A stretch of DNA of 6,860 nt, from NCBI GenBank assembly GCA_040268355.1, contig JAWRIT010000134.1, positions 1 through 6,860 on the forward strand, given 5' to 3'. A model generated the notes under the pieces. The model saw only the letters and a program-made list of their open reading frames with translations. It was not told the origin of the DNA and ran no database searches. Below are positions 1 to 5,632 of the stretch, piece by piece. The DNA comes from UBA1367 sp040268355 (GTDB taxonomy: Bacteria > Actinomycetota > Coriobacteriia > Coriobacteriales > Atopobiaceae). The number at the start of each line of letters is the position of its first letter. The first letter of the stretch is position 1. Made by a program: the position numbers and the translations under genes.

Positions 1-35
1 CCGCCCCTCGTGCGTCCTGTCGTCTGTGATAAGGG

Positions 36-1250
36 CTAGAACGCGACCGGCAGGTCGTAGTAGACGCACTCGAGCAGCTTCTCCATCTCCTCGGGCTTGG
101 GCTGACGCGGGTTGGAGCCGGTGCAGGCGTCGGCGATGGCGTTGACGGCCACCTGCGGGGCCTTCGAGAAGAACTCGTCCTTGTCGATGGCGGAGGCATC
201 GGCGATGACGCCGCCCTTGCCGTAGTTCTTGATGCCCTGCGGCACGTCGATCTTGTCGTTGAGGTCGCGGATCATCTGGACGAGGTTCTGGACCTTCTCG
301 TCGGTGGTGGCCCCGCCCAGGTGGAAGACCTCGTCGGCGATGTAGGCGTAGCGGGCGGCCGCGCGCTCGTCACGGGCGTTGAACTGGATGACCTTGCCGA
401 GGTACATGGCGTTGGCGCAGCCATGGATGATGTGGTCGCCGGAGAAGGCGGCCCCGGTCTTGTGCGCCATGGAGTGAACGATGCCCAGAAGGCCGGACGA
501 GAAGGCGATGCCGGCGATGCACTGGGCGTCGTGCATGTGACGGCGGGCCTCCTTGTCACCCTGGTAGCTCTTGGGCAGCCACTCGGCGATCTCGCGCATG
601 GCGTAGAGCGCGTTGGCGTCGGTGTAGGGGCTGGCGGCGGTGGAGACGTAGGCCTCGATCGCGTGGGTCAGCGCGTCCATGCCGGTGTGCGCGCAGAGCT
701 TGGCGGGCATGGTGTAGGTGATCTCAGGGTCGACGATGGCCACGTCAGGCGTGATCTCGAAGTCGGCGATGGGGTACTTGACGCCCTCCTGGTAGTTGGT
801 GATGATCGAGAAGGCCGTGACCTCGGTGGCGGTGCCGGAGGTGGAGGAGATGGCGCAGAACTTCGCCTTGGTGCGCAGCTTGGGTAGGCCAAAGACGATG
901 CACATGTCCTCGAAGGTGGTCTCGGGATACTCGTACTTGATCCACATGGCCTTCGCGGCGTCGATGGGGCTGCCGCCGCCGATGGCGATGATCCAGTCGG
1001 GCCGGAAGTCGGCCATGGCCTCGGCGCCGCGCATGACGGTCTCGACGGACGGGTCGGACTCGACGCCCTCGAAGAGCGCGGTCTTCATGCCGGCGGAGGC
1101 GAGGTCCTCCTCGAGCTCGGCTAGAAAGCCGCCGCGACGCATGCTGGAGCCGCCGGTCACGATCATGGCGCGCTCGCCCTTGAAGTTCTTGACCTCGTGG
1201 CGGGCGCCCTCACCAAAGTACAGGTCGCGCGGGTTGGTAAAACGTCCCAT
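36..1250 (-). CDS. Iron-containing (group III) alcohol dehydrogenase
   Basis: Predicted cytoplasmic NAD(P)-dependent dehydrogenase interconverting alcohols and aldehydes or ketones; the substrate cannot be read from sequence. The product is 404 residues, normal for the stand-alone iron-ADH family. The N-terminal Rossmann-like half carries GGGSPIDAAKAM (about residues 91-102), the nucleotide-binding signature. The all-helical C-terminal half has the metal-site segments: Asp192 and His196 in HTGMDALTHAIEAY, His259 in HSMAHKTG, and His276 in HGCANA. By family knowledge these four bind Fe2+ or Zn2+. I chose the ATG at 1250 because an AGGGG/GGAG ribosome site lies just upstream and MGRFTNPRDLYFG fits the family N-terminus. 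An in-frame start 14 codons earlier (1292) is possible but lacks a better site. It is divergent from the TetR gene across a 200-bp region holding a palindrome, so regulation by that TetR is likely. The family call is very secure; the substrate is unknown. Confidence 0.95.
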   Translation of the reverse strand: MGRFTNPRDLYFGEGARHEVKNFKGERAMIVTGGSSMRRGGFLAELEEDLASAGMKTALFEGVESDPSVETVMRGAEAMADFRPDWIIAIGGGSPIDAAKAMWIKYEYPETTFEDMCIVFGLPKLRTKAKFCAISSTSGTATEVTAFSIITNYQEGVKYPIADFEITPDVAIVDPEITYTMPAKLCAHTGMDALTHAIEAYVSTAASPYTDANALYAMREIAEWLPKSYQGDKEARRHMHDAQCIAGIAFSSGLLGIVHSMAHKTGAAFSGDHIIHGCANAMYLGKVIQFNARDERAAARYAYIADEVFHLGGATTDEKVQNLVQMIRDLNDKIDVPQGIKNYGKGGVIADASAIDKDEFFSKAPQVAVNAIADACTGSNPRQPKPEEMEKLLECVYYDLPVAF

Positions 1251-1287
1251 GGTGCTACCCCTCTCCATATGTGCCGCAGGCCCCATG

Positions 1288-1309
1288 CCCACGGCGCTCT
1301 CTTCGTGGG
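1288..1309 (-). other. Leader hairpin in the dehydrogenase 5' region
   Basis: CCCACG (1288-1293) pairs perfectly with CGTGGG (1304-1309) across a 10-nt loop. It lies about 40-60 bases upstream of the dehydrogenase start and inside the probable mRNA leader, if transcription begins near the palindrome. It could be a small structural element of the leader. No T-tract follows, so it does not look like an attenuator. A six-base stem in GC-rich DNA can arise by chance. Confidence 0.25.
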
Positions 1310-1348
1310 AAATCGTAACGAGGAGGGTGCGAGAAGGGGAGCTTACAA

Positions 1349-1370
1349 ATATGCGACATATGTCGCATAT
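1349..1370. promoter_or_regulatory. Perfect 22-bp palindrome, probable TetR operator
   Basis: The half-site ATATGCGACAT is followed directly by its exact reverse complement ATGTCGCATAT, giving an uninterrupted 22-bp palindrome. Symmetry stops at both ends (A against G). It lies between the divergent dehydrogenase and TetR genes and directly abuts an extended -10 element reading toward the regulator. TetR dimers usually bind palindromes of this size in shared intergenic regions, and this is the only strong palindrome here. It is therefore inferred to be the operator that controls the regulator itself and, probably, the dehydrogenase. Confidence 0.8.
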
Positions 1371-1378
1371 GGTATTCT
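1370..1378 (+). promoter_or_regulatory. Putative extended -10 promoter for the TetR gene
   Basis: TGGTATTCT fits the extended -10 pattern TGnTAnnnT (TG at 1370-1371, hexamer TATTCT at 1373-1378). No good -35 hexamer is present, as expected for extended -10 promoters. Transcription would start near 1385 and give a leader of about 65 bases. The palindrome fills the spacer and -35 region, so a bound repressor would block polymerase. On the opposite strand the same bases read TAGAAT, a possible -10 for the dehydrogenase, with a weak TTGCCA (complement of 1399-1404) at a long 19-bp spacing. That second promoter is uncertain. Confidence 0.4.
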
Positions 1379-1450
1379 ACCTTTAGCTTTGTCGAAGATG
1401 GCAAACACGTGGCCGCCGTCGTATGCTACACGGGGGTCGTGAGGGGACAC

Positions 1451-2116
1451 ATGGCGCGCCGTAGCTGCAGAGATGACATCGTGGAGGCCTTTGCCGGCCT
1501 GCTCGGCGAGCGACCCTTCTCGCAGATCAGCATCACGCTCATCTCCGAGCGTGCGGGCATCAGCCGCACCTCGTACTACCGGCACTTCTACACGCAGCAT
1601 GAGGTGCTCGACGCCTACCTCGACACGGTCTTCGCCGAGCTGCGCTCGCGCCTCAGGGAGGTCCCGCCTCCCTCGGTGCCCGACGAGTACCGCGACCTCA
1701 CGCGCCGCTACAACATACTGCAGGAGCTCACGTGCCTGCGGGAGCACGCGACGACGCTTCGGGCCATTCTCCAGAGCGAGGTCGCCACCGAGCTCAAGGA
1801 CCGCATGCACGAGCAGGCGCTGGAGATTCTGGAGGACGTCATCATCCACGCGCAGGACGACACCGACAAGCCCCGCACGGAGCATGGTCGCGCGCTGTTG
1901 CGCAGCTTCTTTGCGGCCGGGACGACCACCATCGCCTGCGACTGGATCCTCGGCGGATGTCGGGAGGAGCCTGAGGAGCTGGCGAGCTTCATCCTCTCCA
2001 TGGGGCAGCGTCTCACGCTTCGCCGTCACGACCCGCCCCTGCCCAGCCGCCCTACCTGGGATCCGTCGGGTGGTCTGCGCGCGCCTCTGGACCGCCAACA
2101 AGGCGGAGCGTCCTAG
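1451..2116 (+). CDS. TetR/AcrR-family transcriptional regulator
   Basis: One-component DNA-binding regulator of 221 residues, typical TetR length. The N-terminal 60 residues form the three-helix DNA-binding domain: MARRSCRDDIVEAFAGLL is helix 1, and the helix-turn-helix spans about residues 28-46 (ISERAGISRTSYYRHF, with the characteristic YYRHF end). The helical ligand and dimerisation domain covers about 55-190; its arrangement recalls regulators of the dihydroxyacetone-kinase-regulator type (TetR_C_8), which I could not verify. The last 30 residues are rich in Pro, Gly and Arg and are probably disordered. ATG 1451 was chosen because GAGGGG (1441-1446) sits four bases upstream; an in-frame start at 1409 lacks such a site and would add residues before helix 1. 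It is divergent from the alcohol dehydrogenase and shares the 22-bp palindrome, so its ligand may be an alcohol, aldehyde or related metabolite (inference). Confidence 0.9.
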   Translation: MARRSCRDDIVEAFAGLLGERPFSQISITLISERAGISRTSYYRHFYTQHEVLDAYLDTVFAELRSRLREVPPPSVPDEYRDLTRRYNILQELTCLREHATTLRAILQSEVATELKDRMHEQALEILEDVIIHAQDDTDKPRTEHGRALLRSFFAAGTTTIACDWILGGCREEPEELASFILSMGQRLTLRRHDPPLPSRPTWDPSGGLRAPLDRQQGGAS

Positions 2117-2145
2117 GGGCGCTCTGTCCTGACCCGAGCTAAGCT

Positions 2146-2208
2146 CCCATGCGCTCCCTCCTTATTTTAGGTTAAGATCTAACCTAAAATAAGGAGGGAG
2201 CGCATGGG
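2146..2208. repeat. Perfect 29-bp inverted repeat over the fic translation start
   Basis: The left arm (2146-2174) is the exact reverse complement of the right arm (2180-2208), separated only by AGATC. All 29 pairs match; pairing fails just outside (2145 against 2209). The inner, AT-rich part is TTATTTTAGGTTA and its mirror, which resembles a promoter or operator. The outer part is GC-rich: the right arm contains AAGGAGG (2191-2197) and the ATG (2204-2206) of the Fic gene. In RNA covering both arms, the ribosome site and start codon would be buried in one very stable stem. In DNA it could bind a dimeric regulator or extrude as a cruciform. No T-run follows either arm, so it is not a standard intrinsic terminator, though it may hinder read-through. 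Confidence 0.95.
2173..2190 (+). promoter_or_regulatory. Candidate -10 elements for the fic gene within the palindrome
   Basis: Two hexamers resemble a -10 box: TAAGAT (2173-2178) at the palindrome centre and TAAAAT (2185-2190) in the right arm. The first would start transcription near 2185, leaving a short leader that keeps AAGGAGG. The second would start it near 2197 and give an almost leaderless message. Neither has a convincing -35. Because the repeat is symmetric, TAAAAT has an exact mirror copy facing left. The choice between the two is unresolved. Confidence 0.35.
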
Positions 2209-3499
2209 CACGTACCATCCAGCAATATGGTTGAGCGAAGGAGCAGGTCGTAGTAGAAGGGAGCGTCGCAGCGGCGGCTATCGCTACTATCTGCCCACGA
2301 CGCTCGCGAAGCTCTCGTTCGACCTCGCCCCAGATGTCGTGGGAGACGTGGCGGCGGCCGAGCGCGCCCTTCTAAAGCTCGACCAATCCTCATCCGTGCT
2401 AAGGAGCTCCGAAGGGCTGGCGAGGCTCCTGCTGCGCGCCGAGGCGGTCTCTTCCTCGCACATAGAGGGGCTCACCATCGGTACGAGGCGGCTGTTGCGC
2501 GCCGAGGCGGCCCTCGCGTCGGGCGAGCTTGTGGGCGACGCCGCCGCGGCCGAGGTGGTCGGTAACATATATGCCATGCAGGAGGCCCTTGCTACCGCCC
2601 TTGCCGCGGACGAAGTGACTACCACAACCATTTGTGACATCCACAGGAAGCTTCTCAAAGGCACCCGCATCGCGGAGTATGGCGGGGTGCTGAGAACACG
2701 GCAAAACTGGGTTGGAGGAAACTCCTACAACCCCCTCGACGCTGACTACGTGCCGCCCGCCCCCGAACATGTCGAGGGCTTGATCGCTGACCTGGCGAGC
2801 TACTGCAACGAAGACGTCGTCTCTCCCGTGGTGCAGGCCGCGCTGGTCCATGCTCAGTTCGAGACAATACATCCTTTTGTCGACGGCAATGGGAGGACGG
2901 GCAGAGCGCTCATTCACCTCATCCTGCGCAGGCGTGGGCTCGCGAGCAATACGGTGCCTCCCGTGTCACTTGTGCTTGCCACGCAGGCGAGGTCCTATGT
3001 GTCGGGCCTCGCTGACTTCAGGGGCGACGACGCTGACCCAGAAGGCGTGCAGGAGGGCATCAACGAGTGGGTCTCGTTCTTTGCCGGCGCCTGCGTGGGC
3101 GCCTGCGAGGAGGCTGATGCCTTCGAGGGGAGCGCCAGCCGTCTCGAGCGGGAATGGAGGGAGGTCGTGGCGCCAGTGCGGGCAAACTCAGCGCTCGACC
3201 TGCTGCTGTCCAAGCTGATCGGTATGCCGCTCTTTACGGTGAAGCAGGCTTCGGAGACGATAGGGCGCTCGATAAAGGCTACAGGCGACGCCATCGATCG
3301 CTGCGTCGAGGCGGGAGTCGTACGGCTCGCAAAGCGGCAGCGCCGGAACCGCGCCTTCGAGGTGCCCTCCGCCATCGATGCGTTCAACATCTTCGAGCGC
3401 AGGCTGGCAAGCCCCACAGGCGACACGCGCATGCAGCGGCCCGTTCGGCCCGTTCCGGACAACCTCGAGCGAAACCTCAGGCTGCGCGAGCAAGGATAG
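2204..3499 (+). CDS. SoFic-like Fic-domain protein (probable AMP transferase) with C-terminal winged helix
   Basis: Fic enzymes transfer AMP, or less often other phosphate-containing groups, onto hydroxyl side chains of target proteins. The product is 431 residues and cytoplasmic. Residues 83-90 (SSSHIEGL) carry the inhibitory motif (S/T)xxxE(G/N), with Ser84 and Glu88, placed N-terminal to the Fic core as in class II Fic proteins. The core includes the flap-like segment GVLRTRQNWVGG (161-172) and the catalytic motif HPFVDGNGRTGR (223-234), complete with His223, Asp227, Asn229 and Arg231, so the enzyme should be active once inhibition is relieved. Residues about 335-387 look like a winged helix (FTVKQASETIGRSIKATGDAIDRCVEAGVV), as in Shewanella oneidensis SoFic. 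The ATG at 2204 has AAGGAGG six bases upstream. No separate antitoxin gene is adjacent, as expected when inhibition is built in. Targets are unknown; autoregulation through the winged helix and the promoter palindrome is possible (inference). Confidence 0.93.
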   Translation: MGTYHPAIWLSEGAGRSRRERRSGGYRYYLPTTLAKLSFDLAPDVVGDVAAAERALLKLDQSSSVLRSSEGLARLLLRAEAVSSSHIEGLTIGTRRLLRAEAALASGELVGDAAAAEVVGNIYAMQEALATALAADEVTTTTICDIHRKLLKGTRIAEYGGVLRTRQNWVGGNSYNPLDADYVPPAPEHVEGLIADLASYCNEDVVSPVVQAALVHAQFETIHPFVDGNGRTGRALIHLILRRRGLASNTVPPVSLVLATQARSYVSGLADFRGDDADPEGVQEGINEWVSFFAGACVGACEEADAFEGSASRLEREWREVVAPVRANSALDLLLSKLIGMPLFTVKQASETIGRSIKATGDAIDRCVEAGVVRLAKRQRRNRAFEVPSAIDAFNIFERRLASPTGDTRMQRPVRPVPDNLERNLRLREQG

Positions 3500-3507
3500 G
3501 CGCAGAT

Positions 3508-3520
3508 GGCCCAGAGGGCC
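3508..3520 (+). terminator. Small GC hairpin after the Fic gene, weak terminator candidate
   Basis: GGCCC (3508-3512) and GGGCC (3516-3520) pair around a three-base AGA loop nine bases after the Fic stop codon. The position suits a terminator, but the stem is only five pairs and no T-tract follows. It is therefore at best a weak or factor-assisted stop. Confidence 0.25.
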
Positions 3521-3564
3521 CCTCGTCCGCCTCCGCGTCGCCCGCGTGCGCCCTACCGCCAAAA

Positions 3565-3600
3565 TATGGTCAAACCCTGTGGTCCTGTGGTTTGTATGGG
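3565..3600 (+). promoter_or_regulatory. Short repeats upstream of the exporter operon promoter
   Basis: An inverted repeat, CAAACC (3571-3576) with GGTTTG (3589-3594), is flanked by TATGGT (3565-3570) and TATGGG (3595-3600). Inside it TGTGGT occurs twice, 8 bp apart (3579-3584 and 3587-3592). The cluster ends about 14 bases before the extended -10 of the export operon, in the usual place for an activator or repressor site. The repeats are short, so chance cannot be excluded. Confidence 0.3.
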
Positions 3601-3622
3601 TGGACAGAGGCTATGCTAGTAT
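3592..3622 (+). promoter_or_regulatory. Probable promoter of the polysaccharide export operon
   Basis: TGCTAGTAT (3614-3622) matches the extended -10 pattern TGnTAnnnT, with hexamer TAGTAT at 3617-3622. TTGTAT (3592-3597) is a partial -35 at a long 19-bp spacing. Transcription would begin near 3629, about 48 bases before the chosen permease start. This is the only promoter-like element seen ahead of the three-gene block, and the next two genes follow too closely to have their own. Confidence 0.5.
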
Positions 3623-3676
3623 CGATCAAGTTTGTATGTGCACTGCACGCAGCATGCGAGGCCGCTGGGAGGCGCC

Positions 3677-4528
3677 TTGGACCACACAGTACAGAAGAGC
3701 GGGGGAGCCGCCGCCGACACCGCGATCGCCCGGGGCGACCGACGTGACGCGTGGTATCCCCCTCTGAAGCGCGATCGCTTCATCCTGGAGCAGCTCGTCG
3801 CCAAGGACTTCAAGCTCAAGTACCGCAGGAGCGCCCTCGGTGTCGCCTGGAGCGTGCTCAACCCGCTCATGATGATGGCCGTCATGGCGGCGGTCTTCTC
3901 CGCGATGGCACGCTTCTCCTCGGATTCGATTCCCAACTACCCGCTCTACATCATCCTGGGCAACACCGCCTTCACCATCATGAGCGAGTCGACCTCCAAC
4001 GGCATGCGTTCGATCGTCGACGCGGCATCGCTGCTCAAGAAGATCCGCATCAACCGCTGGCTCTTTCCCATCGAGAAAGTCCTGTTCGCGCTTCTGACCT
4101 TCGCGCTCTCGCTGGTCGCGGTGGCGCTCGTGATGCTGTTCTACCGCTTCGTCCCCAGCTGGCACATCATCTTGCTGCCGCTCTTTTTGCTCTACATCGG
4201 CGTCTTCTGCACCGGCCTCTCGCTCATCCTCGCCGCGGCGTCGGTCTACTTCCGTGACGTCATGCATCTCTGGCAGGTCATCATCACGGCATGGACTTAT
4301 GCGACGCCGCTGTTCTACCCGGTCGAGATCCTGCCCGACTGGATGCTGCTGTTCGAGCGGGTGAATCCCATGTACCACTACGTGACCTACCTGCGCGACC
4401 TCATGCTCTACCAGCGCGTGCCCTCGCTGGGGGCAAACCTCGTCTGCGCGGGCTTCGCACTGCTCTCGCTCGCCATCGGCTACGTGGTCTTCAAGCGTCA
4501 CGAGCGCAGGTTCATCCTCTTCATCTGA
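3677..4528 (+). CDS. ABC-2 type polysaccharide/teichoic acid export permease (Wzm/TagG type)
   Basis: Membrane half of an ABC exporter moving a lipid-linked glycan or polyol-phosphate polymer from the cytoplasm across the membrane. The product is 283 residues with about six membrane segments, near 53-79, 88-107, 134-157, 162-190, 196-217 and 255-273. They are preceded by a polar, probably cytoplasmic tail and an interfacial helix (RFILEQLVAKDFKLKYRRS, family hallmark). The segments VYFRDVMHLWQ (190-200) and TPLFYPVEILP (210-220), and the ending KRHERRFILFI, are typical of Wzm/TagG/RfbA proteins. I chose TTG 3677 because GGGAGG (3667-3672) lies four bases upstream and it leaves a normal leader behind the promoter. 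A TTG at 3632 (15 codons longer) lacks a ribosome site and nearly coincides with the predicted transcription start. The ATPase partner follows after 12 bases. The polymer is unknown. Confidence 0.92.
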   Translation: MDHTVQKSGGAAADTAIARGDRRDAWYPPLKRDRFILEQLVAKDFKLKYRRSALGVAWSVLNPLMMMAVMAAVFSAMARFSSDSIPNYPLYIILGNTAFTIMSESTSNGMRSIVDAASLLKKIRINRWLFPIEKVLFALLTFALSLVAVALVMLFYRFVPSWHIILLPLFLLYIGVFCTGLSLILAAASVYFRDVMHLWQVIITAWTYATPLFYPVEILPDWMLLFERVNPMYHYVTYLRDLMLYQRVPSLGANLVCAGFALLSLAIGYVVFKRHERRFILFI

Positions 4529-4540
4529 TCGGAGCTCACC

Positions 4541-5632
4541 TTGGCCTTGGAAGACACCGCACGGGATGGTTCGTGGCGCCTCGAGGTCGGTCTCGAGTCC
4601 GACGTCGTCGTCGACTGCGACGTGTTTGACGCCTATCCGGTGATCGTGGGAACCGAGCCCGATGGGCTCCAGTTCCGCTACAGCTGGTTTCTCGAGGGTG
4701 CCCGCGAGGGCTATTCCCAGGACGCCACGCCCATCGTCGAGCAGCGCCGCTGGCCGCTCACCCCACCGCATCCCGGACGCTACAAGATCGTCATCGAGGC
4801 CCTGGGGCCAAACGACGAGCACGTGCGTGCCGAGCGGTGGGCAACCTGCATTGAGGACGAGGGCTTCCGGCGACCGCCGCTGCCCGCCGACGATGCCGAG
4901 ACGGTCGTCAAGGTCGACGACGTCTCGATGATCTTCAACATCGCCAACGAGCGCTACACCTCGCTCAAGGAGTACTTCATCGCCGCCGCCAGAGGCGAGC
5001 TCAAGTTCAAGGAGTTTCGTGCGCTCGACCACATCAACTTCGAGGTCAAGCGTGGCGAGGGCTTCGGACTGGTGGGGACCAACGGCTCGGGGAAGTCGAC
5101 GATGCTCAAGATCATCGCCGGGGTGCTGGCCGCCTCGGAGGGCTCCTGCACGGTGTCGGGCACCATCGCCCCGCTCATCGAGCTGGGCGCCGGCTTCGAC
5201 TTCGAGCTGACGGCGCGTGAGAACATCTACCTCAACGGGGCGCTTCTGGGATACCGCAGGGAGTTCATCGAGGAGCACTACGACGAGATCGTCGAGTTCG
5301 CGGAGCTGCAGGACTTCATGGACATGCCCCTCAAGAACTTCTCCAGCGGCATGGTGGCGCGCATCGCCTTCGCCATCGCGACCATCACCGAGCCCGACAT
5401 CCTCATCGTCGACGAGACCCTCTCGGTCGGCGACATTCTGTTCCAGAAGAAGTGCGAGCGGCGCATCAAACAGTTCGTGGAGTCTGACGGCGTGACCGTC
5501 CTGCTCGTGAGCCATAGCCTCGACCTTGTCCAGCGCACCTGCGACCGGGTATGCTGGATCGAAAAGGGCGAGCAGCGCATGCTCGGACCCACCGACGAGG
5601 TCTGCGCGGCCTATCTACAGTTGGGAGCCTAA
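4541..5632 (+). CDS. ABC exporter ATPase (Wzt/TagH type) with an extra N-terminal beta-rich domain
   Basis: Nucleotide-binding half of the glycan exporter, expected to act as a dimer under the preceding permease. The ATPase core covers about residues 121-360. It has Walker A GTNGSGKST (179-187), the segment LIELGAGFDFELTARENIYL (212-231) typical of Wzt/TagH, the signature SSGM (268-271), Walker B ILIVDE (287-292) and the switch His325 (LLVSHS). All catalytic residues are present. The core is preceded by about 115 residues predicted to be beta-rich (LQFRYSWFLEG at 43-53 and PGRYKIVIEA at 78-87), which loosely resemble Ig-like or triple-tyrosine (Y_Y_Y) folds. Classical Wzt carries its carbohydrate-binding domain at the C-terminus; here the protein ends right after the core. 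TTG 4541 is the start, with GGAG (4531-4534) six bases upstream; TTG 4547 is an alternative. No methionine lies near the core boundary, so the extension looks genuinely translated. A role in substrate recognition is inference. Confidence 0.93.
   Translation: MALEDTARDGSWRLEVGLESDVVVDCDVFDAYPVIVGTEPDGLQFRYSWFLEGAREGYSQDATPIVEQRRWPLTPPHPGRYKIVIEALGPNDEHVRAERWATCIEDEGFRRPPLPADDAETVVKVDDVSMIFNIANERYTSLKEYFIAAARGELKFKEFRALDHINFEVKRGEGFGLVGTNGSGKSTMLKIIAGVLAASEGSCTVSGTIAPLIELGAGFDFELTARENIYLNGALLGYRREFIEEHYDEIVEFAELQDFMDMPLKNFSSGMVARIAFAIATITEPDILIVDETLSVGDILFQKKCERRIKQFVESDGVTVLLVSHSLDLVQRTCDRVCWIEKGEQRMLGPTDEVCAAYLQLGA

Noticed and set aside
1..35. Possible terminator after the dehydrogenase at the left edge
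   Set aside because: Only 35 bases are available and no stem with a T-tract is visible.
321..887. A 188-codon plus-strand open frame inside the dehydrogenase
   Set aside because: Its Gly/Val/Asp-rich composition mirrors the codon bias of the dehydrogenase on the other strand; there is no domain or good ribosome site.
2114..2128. AGGGGCGCTC followed by (T/G)GTCC occurs here and again near 6793-6806, suggesting a dispersed repeat
   Set aside because: The shared stretch is only about 10-15 bases in GC-rich DNA, with no shared flanks or stem structure; chance is the simpler explanation.
1473..2132. A 219-codon overlapping frame within the TetR gene
   Set aside because: It is an Arg/Ser/Pro-rich shadow frame; the TetR frame has a clear helix-turn-helix and ribosome site.
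2146..2208. The long inverted repeat as an insertion-sequence end or an intrinsic terminator
   Set aside because: No transposase or second copy is in the window, no T-tract follows either arm, and the right arm overlaps a functional translation start.
5341..5360. ABC signature reading SSGM instead of LSGGQ, possibly a degenerate ATPase
   Set aside because: Wzt/TagH-type ATPases normally carry SSGM here, and Walker A, Walker B and the switch histidine are intact.
3626..5515. A 629-codon open frame on the minus strand opposite the exporter genes
   Set aside because: It is antisense to two clearly recognised ABC genes, is low in complexity (rich in Glu, Asp, Arg, Val and His), has no family motif, and is expected from strong GC bias at third positions.
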